Made by a program: the position numbers and the translations under genes. The notes beneath the pieces are model-generated. The model had not been told where the DNA came from. It did not search any database and saw only the letters and a list, made by a program, of their open reading frames with translations. Positions 18,283-26,420 of a stretch of 64,000 bases of DNA are shown here, in pieces. Where the stretch lies: assembly GCA_029261405.1 (NCBI GenBank), contig JAJDBK010000017.1, positions 1-64,000 on the forward strand, given 5' to 3'. Position 1 is the stretch's first letter, and every line of letters begins with the position of its first letter. Origin of the DNA: Nitrospinaceae bacterium (GTDB lineage Bacteria; Nitrospinota_A; UBA7883; JAJDBK01).

Positions 18283-18456
18283 TTACGCCGTCCACCGGTT
18301 TTTCCGGTTAACCCCTTCAACCACCGATTCGTCTTCCCTCAGTTTCTGGGCGATCTTATCGGCTATCTCTGAAGACTTGATTTTGTAGGTCTTCTCCTCA
18401 ATTTCCCGTTTGAAACGGGCCACGAGGTCTTCTCTTACTGCGCCAACGGAACTCAT
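18283..18456 (-). CDS. flgM: FlgM-like anti-sigma-28 factor (57 residues)
   Basis: A 57-residue acidic/basic helical protein. The segment VREDLVARFKREIEEKTYKI followed by SSEIADKIAQKLRED matches the C-terminal sigma-28-binding pattern of FlgM (V-x2-L-x2-KI-x3-G/K-x-Y-x-I-x-S-x2-IA-x-K-I). The disordered N-terminal half of longer FlgM proteins is absent. A CCGATAA element resembling the sigma-28 -10 box lies about 50 bases upstream (18498-18504, minus strand). If correct, it would hold FliA inactive until hook completion. No other flagellar structural gene is in the window. Confidence 0.55.
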   Translation of the reverse strand: MSSVGAVREDLVARFKREIEEKTYKIKSSEIADKIAQKLREDESVVEGVNRKNRWTA

Positions 18457-18504
18457 TTTTTTACTCTGATTTTATTACCATCTCACTTACATTTAATTTA
18501 TCGG

Positions 18505-19037
18505 ACAACGCTCTTTGAGCCATTAGCATTTTTTTTCCACATGCAATTTCATCAAACATCTGTATATAAGAGAGTTACGCCAATTACCCCTGTTTACATG
18601 AAAAAAAATCAATGATCAGGCTAATTTCTGGAGGCATTTCTCCGATAAGGTTTCCCTTTCAATTATTCTCGACTGTTTTTCTGCAAACCCTGTTTAATAA
18701 ATGAGTTAACCAGAATATTTCAGTAGAGCGGCAAGGGCGCGGCAAGGGGGGCAGGTCTTTTTTTTTGCTGTTTCCAATTTTACAACCCGCTTACCGTCGA
18801 ATGGTGCAGTCCAACATACCGGACGACCTCCTGCTGACCGATTCGCAAAGGTCTGACCATATATGCGGAGTAGTGTAAAAGAGGAATATCAATATTCAGG
18901 ACTTGACCCCTTTCCACATTTCAGAACACAACATTTGACAATATCTCCAACATTGGACGGTTACTATTCTTTATCAATAAATCCTGCTTGAAGCCTATAA
19001 GGAAATGTGGGAAAATTCGCAATACTTCGTTTATAAC
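18505..19037. other. AT-rich intergenic stretch without a recognised gene
   Basis: About 530 bases upstream of the IS derivative. No frame with both a ribosome site and coherent composition was found on either strand, and no tRNA-like fold was noticed. A short G-rich tract followed by T9 lies near 18749-18768. Confidence 0.5.
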
Positions 19038-19560
19038 TTAGCGGTTTGCTGAAAAGCTCTTAATAATTGGCGCCGCTTTGGATTTTTCTGAATCTAGGAG
19101 TCTGTCGGACTTGGGATGATTCTGCTACAAAGTAGTGCGACTACCCCGGGTGGTGCGACCACAGCGATATAGTGGTGCGACCACAGCGATATGGCCCGGT
19201 TTCGGCCGGATTTTCCGCCCTTTTTCGGCGAATAGGGCGAGAATGAATCACAAAGCCGCATGTACCTCACATTACGATGGTGAAAGGCCGCAAGACCGTA
19301 TCTCTGGACGGGCGTACCACGAGAAGTGAGGGGTATAAAATAAGCCAGAGCAAACGAAAAAGAGTCGAGGAGATCTTCGGCTGGATGAAGTCGTTCGGAG
19401 GTTTCAGAAAAACAAGATACCGTGGCGCAGAACGGGTTGGAGAGCATGGCCTGATCGTGGCTACAGCTTACAACCTGATGAGTTTTCGTTTCCTGCACAG
19501 GCAAAACCAAAATAAAAGGTGAAATACGCTGGTAAATCCAGTTTTTCAGCAAACTGTTAG
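19038..19560 (+). mobile_element. IS5-type element, internally deleted (515 bp) with TTAG target duplication
   Basis: Terminal inverted repeats CGGTTTGCTGAAAAGCT (19042-19058) and, on the minus strand, CAGTTTGCTGAAAAACT (19556-19540) match at 15 of 17 positions. Both sides are flanked by TTAG (19038-19041 and 19557-19560), a YTAR-type duplication typical of the IS5 group. Inside, a transposase C-terminus is readable at about 19277-19522 (KRVEEIFGWMKSFGGFRKTR and then GLIVATAYNLM, the region with the catalytic Glu). The N-terminal two thirds of the transposase are missing, and a fragment of the dispersed hairpin repeat fills 19094-19195. It is non-autonomous. Confidence 0.75.
19094..19195 (+). 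repeat. Dispersed hairpin repeat, copy A (one-ended)
   Basis: It begins CTAGGAGTCTGTCGGACTT, as at 29501 and 61981. Hairpins GTAGT-GCG-ACTAC (19132-19144) and GTGGT-GCG-ACCAC (19150-19162 and 19172-19184, 22-bp period) follow. It lies inside the IS5-type deletion derivative and has no opposite end. Confidence 0.7.
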
Positions 19561-19588
19561 TGTTCAAAACCTGACCGCCCCTATTCTG

Positions 19589-20683
19589 TTGTTGTGTTGT
19601 TTAACTGGTAGCCCCGCTTTTGCCGCTGACGACGATTTCTTCTCACAGCATTGGAAAACCCCGATTCCGCCTCAGGGGGAAGCGCCAGCCGGTTTTTCCG
19701 ATCTTGAGAAATCCCTGCGTGTAGCCGCATGCGGGGAATGCCATACAAGCCAACATGAAGAGTGGAAGGGTTCGAGGCACAGCATGGCGATGACAGCTGG
19801 TGTAACCGGACAGTTTCACGAGCCGTGGTTATCTACAGCGGGTGTGGAGTCGTGCAAGGATTGCCACGCTCCCCTCTTTGAGCAGAGGGGCGCCACCGCC
19901 GATATGACATTGGCGGAAGAGGGGGTTACCTGTGCGGCCTGCCATGTACGAAATCATGTGCGATTCGGCCCCACTCCCAAAGGTGAGAGAATTGATGAAC
20001 CTCCCCACAACGGATTCATCGAAGTTAAAGGTTTCGGAGACTCCAGGTTCTGCAAACCGTGTCACCAGTTTGAAGTGGATGGTCGCAGGGTAAACGGAAA
20101 ACTGCTGGAAGACACATACAACCAGTGGAAGGCAAGTGAATTTTCAGCGCGTGGTGTAGGGTGCGCTGATTGCCATATGCCGGGCCGACGACACCTCTTC
20201 AGAGGTATCCACGACAAGGATACAGTTTTGCAAGGGCTTACCATATCGGTGCGTCATGACCAAAACAGCGTAGAGTTAACGGTAATGAACAGCGGAGTGG
20301 GACATAGTTTCCCGACTTATGTGACACCACAGGTTTCGATAGGCGCAATTCTTGTGTCGGGTGATAAAAAGGTGGAACTCGGAAAGGAGTGGATCGGGTG
20401 GTTCGTTCCCCTCGATCTTTCGGAGGAGTATTTCGATACCCGGATAAAACCGGACGAATCTTTCACTGCGAGTTTTCCTCTTCCCGACAACGCGACAGGT
20501 TCGGTTGATCTGGTCATAACCGTCCTGCCAGATAATTTCTACCGCAGGTTTTTCGACTATCTGATCGAGTACAATGTCGAAGGAATTGATTTAACGAAGA
20601 TAAAAGAGGCCCACCGCAATAGTGTCGAGTCGGCCTATATTCTATACAGCAAAACCGTGGAGATAACGGCGCCAGGCCGATGA
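19589..20683 (+). CDS. Pentaheme c-type cytochrome, 5' end damaged
   Basis: Five CxxCH heme sites (CGECH, CKDCH, CAACH, CKPCH, CADCH) lie in the first 200 residues, followed by a beta-rich C-terminal half with GHSFPTYVTPQ. The architecture is shared with the pentaheme proteins at 53682 and 56497. The open frame starts only 29 bases beyond the IS target duplication. The signal peptide keeps its hydrophobic core and cleavage region (SPAFAADD) but lacks the basic n-region, an ATG and a ribosome site; the TTG at 19589 is nominal. It was probably a periplasmic electron carrier, and its 5' end and promoter look removed, so it may be silent. Confidence 0.7.
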   Translation: MLCCLTGSPAFAADDDFFSQHWKTPIPPQGEAPAGFSDLEKSLRVAACGECHTSQHEEWKGSRHSMAMTAGVTGQFHEPWLSTAGVESCKDCHAPLFEQRGATADMTLAEEGVTCAACHVRNHVRFGPTPKGERIDEPPHNGFIEVKGFGDSRFCKPCHQFEVDGRRVNGKLLEDTYNQWKASEFSARGVGCADCHMPGRRHLFRGIHDKDTVLQGLTISVRHDQNSVELTVMNSGVGHSFPTYVTPQVSIGAILVSGDKKVELGKEWIGWFVPLDLSEEYFDTRIKPDESFTASFPLPDNATGSVDLVITVLPDNFYRRFFDYLIEYNVEGIDLTKIKEAHRNSVESAYILYSKTVEITAPGR

Positions 20684-20689
20684 TAATTG

Positions 20690-21691
20690 ATGAAGCTCCT
20701 GATAGTCAAAACTTCCTCCATGGGGGATGTTATCCATACGTTTCCGGTGGTGAGCGCTCTGGCGAAATCGGGACGAGGTTACACTATCGACTGGGTGGTG
20801 AATGAAGAATATGTGGAACTGGTCGCTCTTTCTCCGCATGTTCGTCGAGTAGTACCGTTCAAACGCAAAATAATGGGCGGTATCATGAACCCGTTCAAAG
20901 CCATGCGTGAGATGTTGTCATTAGCCGGGGAGTTAAAGTCTGAAAAATACGACGTTGTTCTCGACTTGCAAGGGTTATTGCGTTCAGGGCTTGTCAGCGC
21001 AACAGCCAGAGCGGAGACACGAGCCGGATTCGCCGACGCGAGGGAGGGGGCGCCATTTTTCTACAACCGGAAAGTTACAGTCGCAGGTCAAATCACTCAC
21101 GCCATCGACCGGAATATGGAGCTTGCCAGGAGTCTCGGCCTGATCGATACGTCAACTGTCGAATACGACCTTAAAATACCCGACGCTGAACGTGAGCGAG
21201 TCGCAAAACTGCTTCCAGAAAGTCCTTATTTCATTCTTAACCCTAACTCCCGATGGTCGAGCAAAAAGTGGCCCGTATCCCGTTTCGCCAAGGTCGCAAA
21301 AGAGTTCTCCGGCTTGACACCGGTTATAATAGGAAGTCTGGATGAGACAGAGACCGGCGCAAGCCTTGCCAGGTTGACGGGAGACAGGGCGGTCGATCTT
21401 ACCGGAAAGGGGGGGCTGACGTTTTTATCGGCATTATTACAAAGAGCGAAATTTATGTTGACCAATGACTCCGGCCCCATGCATCTGGCCAGTGCGTTGG
21501 GAGTAAAGGTCGTGGTCATATACGGGCCGACTGACCCGATGAAAGTGGGGCCGTATGGAGATTCTGGAATTGTGGTAAAAGCTGATACCGACTGTTCGCC
21601 GTGCAGGAACCGGGAGTGCGAGGTATCCCCCTCCTGCATGGAGTTGGTAAGTGTCGATAAAGTTGCAGAGGCGTGTTCGGAATGGACCTGA
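20690..21691 (+). CDS. waaC: Lipopolysaccharide heptosyltransferase I-like (GT9)
   Basis: GT9 glycosyltransferase that adds heptose to the LPS inner core at the inner membrane. The N-terminal KTSSMGDVIHTFPV lies at about residues 6-19. The donor-site segment NDSGPMHLASALG is followed by YGPTDP. At 333 residues it fits WaaC. The ATG at 20690 is preferred over the adjacent TTG. It opens a compact plus-strand cluster through the PKD lipoprotein. The general GT9 assignment is firm; acceptor specificity is inferred. Confidence 0.85.
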   Translation: MKLLIVKTSSMGDVIHTFPVVSALAKSGRGYTIDWVVNEEYVELVALSPHVRRVVPFKRKIMGGIMNPFKAMREMLSLAGELKSEKYDVVLDLQGLLRSGLVSATARAETRAGFADAREGAPFFYNRKVTVAGQITHAIDRNMELARSLGLIDTSTVEYDLKIPDAERERVAKLLPESPYFILNPNSRWSSKKWPVSRFAKVAKEFSGLTPVIIGSLDETETGASLARLTGDRAVDLTGKGGLTFLSALLQRAKFMLTNDSGPMHLASALGVKVVVIYGPTDPMKVGPYGDSGIVVKADTDCSPCRNRECEVSPSCMELVSVDKVAEACSEWT

Positions 21692-22236
21692 AACTGACGC
21701 TGTTCCTGAACGAATGGCTCTCCGGCCCTGCGGCGGGGGCTTTTATGCTCAATGTGACGGAGCCATCCAACTGGTACGCTCCGATAAGCGTCCTCGTATT
21801 GGCCCTCTGTATCCATGACTGGAAAAGAGGTCTGATAGCCGCCGTCGTAGCGGGAGTGGCGGTGGGACTTGGGGATGCGCTTGCCCACCAGATATTAAAA
21901 CCGTTCTTCGGCAGGGTGAGGCCATGTCACGTCATACCGGAGATTACCACGCTCGCCGGATGTACCGCTTCGTTATCATTCCCTTCTAACCACGCTGTTA
22001 ATTCCGTCTGTATTGCAGGCGCCCTCGGTTATTTTTTCCGCCCGATACTCGGACCTCTGCTCGTTATAGGGTTGCTTGTTTCCCTTTCCAGGGTGGCGGT
22101 CGGTGTGCATTACGTCTCGGATGTAACAGCCGGAGCGATTCTCGGTTTTGCTATCGGTTGGGGCATGGCCCTTGGAGTAGCGTCTCTCTTTCCGCAAGCA
22201 GAGCCCGTCAAAATTCCAAAAGGTGAGTTGCAATGA
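21682..22236 (+). CDS. PAP2-family membrane phosphatase
   Basis: Lipid phosphatase or undecaprenyl-pyrophosphatase-like protein with about five transmembrane helices. The three acid-phosphatase motifs are visible: KPFFGRVRP, PSNHAVNS and SRVAVGVHYVSD. The ATG at 21682 overlaps the end of the heptosyltransferase gene by 10 bases. The 3' end overlaps the next gene in an ATGA. Likely role: recycling polyprenyl carrier or trimming lipid A phosphate for the glycan pathway around it. Confidence 0.85.
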   Translation: MDLKLTLFLNEWLSGPAAGAFMLNVTEPSNWYAPISVLVLALCIHDWKRGLIAAVVAGVAVGLGDALAHQILKPFFGRVRPCHVIPEITTLAGCTASLSFPSNHAVNSVCIAGALGYFFRPILGPLLVIGLLVSLSRVAVGVHYVSDVTAGAILGFAIGWGMALGVASLFPQAEPVKIPKGELQ

Positions 22237-22820
22237 GCGATATATATAATTCTCCGGGAAGATCGAACGTTCGTGTACCCGCCTATTTTGCGCTCAGGTA
22301 CTCGATCCCGAAAGACCCCGATTCGCTTCTGCTCGAAATAGAGAGCCACCGTACATCTGACCGGTTCTGCACGCCCCCCACAGCTTTCACAGATCTGCCC
22401 GCAGACCTGACGGAGCTTAACGAATTTCAGGAGACCCAGCCGCATATCTACCGGATGTGGATGACGCTGGAGCGGAAACTCGACTACCTGATCCATTTTT
22501 TGAACGAAGACGTTTATAACGATCCGGATATGGATGAGGCTTTTTGCATAAACCTCTCCGCTGGCGGCGTCAGGATAAGGACCCCTCTCAAACCTGCCCC
22601 TGATGCGGTGTATCTTGTACGGATGGCGCCACCCACCTTCCCGGCCTTGCTGGTGGAGGCTCTGGCGACGGTTATTGAATCGACGGTGGATGAAGAGCGG
22701 GAGGGACACTTTCTGGTCTCATTCTCTTTCACCGCTATCAACCTGCAGGATCAGGAAGACCTGATATCGTATCTCTTCAAGCGACAACGTGAAATATTGC
22801 GAAACAAGTCCGGGTCATAA
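22233..22820 (+). CDS. PilZ-domain-like protein
   Basis: A 195-residue protein. The N-terminal segment RSNVRVPAYFALRY and the later INLSAGGVRIRT fit a PilZ fold (RxxxR and D/NxSxxG motifs), here separated by a long insertion of about 90 residues. This is the atypical PilZ pattern found in flagellar or c-di-GMP-associated proteins. It could couple c-di-GMP to motility or envelope glycosylation. Key nucleotide-binding residues are not all clear, so ligand binding is uncertain. Confidence 0.6.
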   Translation: MSDIYNSPGRSNVRVPAYFALRYSIPKDPDSLLLEIESHRTSDRFCTPPTAFTDLPADLTELNEFQETQPHIYRMWMTLERKLDYLIHFLNEDVYNDPDMDEAFCINLSAGGVRIRTPLKPAPDAVYLVRMAPPTFPALLVEALATVIESTVDEEREGHFLVSFSFTAINLQDQEDLISYLFKRQREILRNKSGS

Positions 22821-22848
22821 CCTTCTGTAGCAGATAAAAAGTAATGGT

Positions 22849-24663
22849 ATGACGGTTTTCGATAATAATCTTTCAGCTTTATCTCTCCGCGCCCCGGACC
22901 TTGCGCAAAGGGTGATGGCTGTCGGCAGGTTTGACAAACCGATGGCGCCCGACGCTTACGCCGAAGAGGCTCTCCCCGATTCGGCGGGCGATATTCTTGC
23001 GAGCTCTCGTCTGGCGGTTCTCCTCGGAATCGGAGTCGGCGTCATGCTCAGGAACGTCTATTCGATGTCGGACGAGGACGTATCTATCCTGCTGATCGAA
23101 CTTGACATAAACGATTTCGCCAAAGCTATATCCCTGACTGACCTGGCCGGTGTGATCGCCGATGAGAGGGTCACCATAAGCGTGGGGGAAGAGGCCCAGG
23201 AGGCGGTTACGATGAGGCTGGAGCTTATATTCGGAGTTTTTCCGCTCACAGATTTTCCCGTCTTCGCCAACAGGCTCTCCCTGCAAAAGAAGAGGGTTTA
23301 CTACTCTTCGGTTGCAGACAGGCTTGAGCATATGAAAAAGATCGGCGCCCAGAATATCGTTACCGTAAAGGAGATGGAGCCTGTATGGCGGCGCAATTTC
23401 GTGAGCAACCTTCCTGCCATCCTGGGGTCGGCCCCGGTCTCCTCCCTTTTCGGAAAATATAAAAATATCCCGGCGGTTTTAGTCGCCGCCGGCCCTTCTC
23501 TCGACAGGAACGCCCATCTTTTGTCGGCGTTTAAAGGGCGAAGTTTAATTATGGCCGTAGACACATCGGTGAGAGCGTTACTTTCCCTTGGCATAACGCC
23601 CGATATTGTCGCTTCTCTCGACGCCAAACCGGAGAATTTTCTTCATTTGGCTGGCCTGAGTATGCCCGATACCCTCATGGTGTGTAACCCGATGGTGAAC
23701 TCCGGTATCGTCAGGGAGAGCGCCGGGCCGGTGGTATTTACCGGCGCTTACGACTCACTCTTCGACTGGATAGAAGAGAGTATCGGTGAGCGGGGTGAGA
23801 TACTTTTAGGGGGTTCCGTAGCGGCGTCGGCGTTTGATCTGGCCTGCAAGATGGGTTGTTCCCCCATTATTTTCATGGGTCAGGATCTTTGTTATCACCC
23901 CGGAAGGTCACATGCGTCTCTCACATTTTATGAAGATCTGAGGAGCGGTCAGGGGGAAGAGTGTGTGGAGGATCGTGAGCTGGAGAAGGATTTTACCGAA
24001 GATGCGCTAGAGAGTGTAAACATCACCGGCGCAAAGGTGACTGTAACACCGAAACTGAGCAACCTGAAACGTTGGTTCGAGTTTATGATTACAAAAACCG
24101 ACTCTTCTGTCATCAACTCCACAGAGGGGGGAATGTTGATCGAAGGGGCGGAAAATCTCTCCATGACCGAGTCGGTTGCGCGGTTCGCCGCTACCTGTGA
24201 AGATGTACGGATAGGCGCCTTTGCGGCTCATGATGTGGGCGAAAAAGCCGAGCGATTGTCAGAAAAACTGAAGGTGGCTCTCAAGGAGGGACGGTTCATC
24301 AAATCGGTTTGCGCGCGAGCCATTTCTACCGTAAAGTCCGCCGCCGACAAACTGCTCGACCCTGCTATTCATGACAAAAACCTTGGCGAAGAGTTAAAAA
24401 ACCTCGCTAACTTCTCACATCAGATTCTTGATAAAAAGCTGTTCGTCGATACCAACCGGTTCGCGGTAGATATTGCGCTCGATTCGGTGAAGGCCACCCA
24501 GGTCATGTCGAAAGGGAAAAAGGGGAATGAAGCCCTTGTTATAGCCCTCGAATCGTACCGGCTCCTCTTCACAAACCTCTACGACACAGCGGCCCGGTAT
24601 GAAAGAAACCTGAACGACTCCATAAAAATATTGCGTCCCATGTTGAGAGGAGCGCAAGGTTGA
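22849..24663 (+). CDS. Maf-type motility-associated glycosyltransferase (DUF115/MptE-like)
   Basis: A 604-residue protein with the MAF/DUF115 domain at about residues 195-375 (PAVLVAAGPSLDRN, then DIVASLDAKPE and GGSVAASAFDLACKMGC, then GQDLCY). Maf proteins transfer nonulosonic acids (pseudaminic or legionaminic) to flagellin. N- and C-terminal helical extensions are as usual for the family. The stop overlaps the next gene in an ATGA-like TTGA arrangement. With the downstream transferases it suggests flagellin glycosylation; no flagellin or nonulosonate synthesis gene is in the window. Confidence 0.8.
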   Translation: MTVFDNNLSALSLRAPDLAQRVMAVGRFDKPMAPDAYAEEALPDSAGDILASSRLAVLLGIGVGVMLRNVYSMSDEDVSILLIELDINDFAKAISLTDLAGVIADERVTISVGEEAQEAVTMRLELIFGVFPLTDFPVFANRLSLQKKRVYYSSVADRLEHMKKIGAQNIVTVKEMEPVWRRNFVSNLPAILGSAPVSSLFGKYKNIPAVLVAAGPSLDRNAHLLSAFKGRSLIMAVDTSVRALLSLGITPDIVASLDAKPENFLHLAGLSMPDTLMVCNPMVNSGIVRESAGPVVFTGAYDSLFDWIEESIGERGEILLGGSVAASAFDLACKMGCSPIIFMGQDLCYHPGRSHASLTFYEDLRSGQGEECVEDRELEKDFTEDALESVNITGAKVTVTPKLSNLKRWFEFMITKTDSSVINSTEGGMLIEGAENLSMTESVARFAATCEDVRIGAFAAHDVGEKAERLSEKLKVALKEGRFIKSVCARAISTVKSAADKLLDPAIHDKNLGEELKNLANFSHQILDKKLFVDTNRFAVDIALDSVKATQVMSKGKKGNEALVIALESYRLLFTNLYDTAARYERNLNDSIKILRPMLRGAQG

Positions 24664-26417
24664 GCCTGCTGGAAAAAAATCTCGCCGCGTTAAAGATCAG
24701 GAACCCGCAACTAGCGGAGATGATTTCATCGCAGGAGGATATTTTTGCTGTCAGCATGTCCAAATCGGGTTTCCCGATTCCTGATACCACTCCGGTTTCG
24801 ATACATAGCGCTTACCACCCGGAGAGAGAAGGGAAAACTTTCGCCGGGATGAATCGACACACCTCTGATAGGTCGCTGTTGGTTTTCGGGTTTGCATTCG
24901 GGTACCACCTGATGGAGCTTTCCATGCAGGGTCATAAACTGACGGTTGTGGAGCCGTCCCTGTCGATGTTGCGCTCCGCGTTCTCATCTGTCGATCTTGC
25001 GGAAACGCTTGCAAGGATCGACCTCGTAACACCGAACCAGCTCGACATTAAAAGCCATGCCGATTCGATATGGATCGATCATGAACCGACCGCAAGGCTT
25101 TATCCGGCTCTACGGAAACTTCTCTGGAGCCAGCAATACACACGCTCGGCCACAGCCCGCAACAACTACAGGGTAATGGTGGTCGGCCCCGCTTATGGAG
25201 GGAGCGCGCAGACGGCGCAATCGTGTTCACGCGCTTTGGAGAGTCTCGGTTTCACGGTTCATCACGAAGACCATTCAGGTTATGAAAACGAATATCTGAA
25301 CATTGCCCGGTCAACGGAAAACAACCTGCAGAGGGGGCGTTTGAGGACCGCGCTGACCGAATACCTGGGGGAGAGAACCGTCACAACCGCCAACGTTTTC
25401 CAGCCCGACATTATCCTTGCCCTGGCCCAGGCGCCACTTAGCCCGAACACTCTCGCAAACTTGAGAGCGTTTAACGCGCCGCTGATCTTCTGGTTCGTGG
25501 AAAACCATAGGGTCACCCCCTACTGGAAAAGCCTCGCAGGGTGTTACGACTACTTTTTCCATATTCAGAAAGGTTTTACGAACCTTCTGGAAAACGAGGG
25601 GGCTGTCGGCGTTCATTACCTTCCCCAGGCTGTCGATCCGTTGATCCACCACCCTGTAAGACTTTCCGCAAGGGAGATAAAAAAATATGGCGCTCCCCTC
25701 TCTTTTATGGGAGCCGGTTACCCGAATCGCAAGAAATTCTTTTCGGAATTGATCGACCTGCCCCTCACGATTTGGGGGACAGAATGGGATCTTGAGACCC
25801 CTCTGGGGGGCAGGGTAAGAAACAAAAACAGACGACTTGCGCCGGGTGAGTATGTAAAGGTCTACAATGCCACCGACATAAACCTCAATCTTCACAGCTC
25901 CATATCGGAGGTCATGATAGACCCCGTGGCCGACTTCATAAACCCGCGCACTTTCGAGATACCGGCGTGTGGCGGTTTCCAACTCGTTGATGAAAGGGAT
26001 GGGCTGGCAGATGTATTGACCCCCGGCGAAGAGATCGAAATTTTCCGATCCATAACGGAGTTGCGGGAAAAGATCGAATATTTCATAAACCATCCTGAAA
26101 AACGGGAAGCGATCGCCGAGGCTGGCGGACAGAAGGTTTTACAAAATCATACCTTCGTTCACAGAATGGCGGAGATGATGAGCATCGTTATACCCGCCGA
26201 ACAGGAACGACTCGACCTGAAAAAGAGGGTCAATGACGTGGACACCATAATTGCCCGCGCCACAGATAGTGAACTTAAGCGGTATCTCTCCCCCTTTGCG
26301 GGGAGCGGTGAACTTTCACTTGATAAGATTTGCGAACGGATCGCCATCGGAAGCGGTCCGCTCACCCGGCCAGAGGCGATACTCCTGATGATGGATCAGA
26401 TTGCGGGGCGGCGGTAA
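24660..26417 (+). CDS. CgeB/DUF3880-type glycosyltransferase with Maf-like N-terminus
   Basis: A 585-residue protein. The N-terminal 150 residues resemble the start of the preceding Maf protein (SLLEKNLAALKIRNPQLAEM). A GT-B glycosyltransferase region of CgeB type follows, with WFVENHRVTPYW, LPQAVDP and FEIPACGGFQLVDE. The start is a TTG overlapping the previous stop. It is probably a second sugar transferase acting on the same surface or flagellar substrate. Confidence 0.7.
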   Translation: MSLLEKNLAALKIRNPQLAEMISSQEDIFAVSMSKSGFPIPDTTPVSIHSAYHPEREGKTFAGMNRHTSDRSLLVFGFAFGYHLMELSMQGHKLTVVEPSLSMLRSAFSSVDLAETLARIDLVTPNQLDIKSHADSIWIDHEPTARLYPALRKLLWSQQYTRSATARNNYRVMVVGPAYGGSAQTAQSCSRALESLGFTVHHEDHSGYENEYLNIARSTENNLQRGRLRTALTEYLGERTVTTANVFQPDIILALAQAPLSPNTLANLRAFNAPLIFWFVENHRVTPYWKSLAGCYDYFFHIQKGFTNLLENEGAVGVHYLPQAVDPLIHHPVRLSAREIKKYGAPLSFMGAGYPNRKKFFSELIDLPLTIWGTEWDLETPLGGRVRNKNRRLAPGEYVKVYNATDINLNLHSSISEVMIDPVADFINPRTFEIPACGGFQLVDERDGLADVLTPGEEIEIFRSITELREKIEYFINHPEKREAIAEAGGQKVLQNHTFVHRMAEMMSIVIPAEQERLDLKKRVNDVDTIIARATDSELKRYLSPFAGSGELSLDKICERIAIGSGPLTRPEAILLMMDQIAGRR

Positions 26418-26420
26418 AGT

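Noticed and set aside
18749-18768. G-rich tract followed by T9 as an intrinsic terminator
   Set aside because: No convincing stem forms immediately before the T-run and no gene ends just upstream on the plus strand.
19150-19184. Possible CRISPR array from the repeated GTGGTGCGACCAC units
   Set aside because: Only two adjacent units with a 9-base gap, no unique spacers, and the same units occur in MITE-like copies elsewhere.
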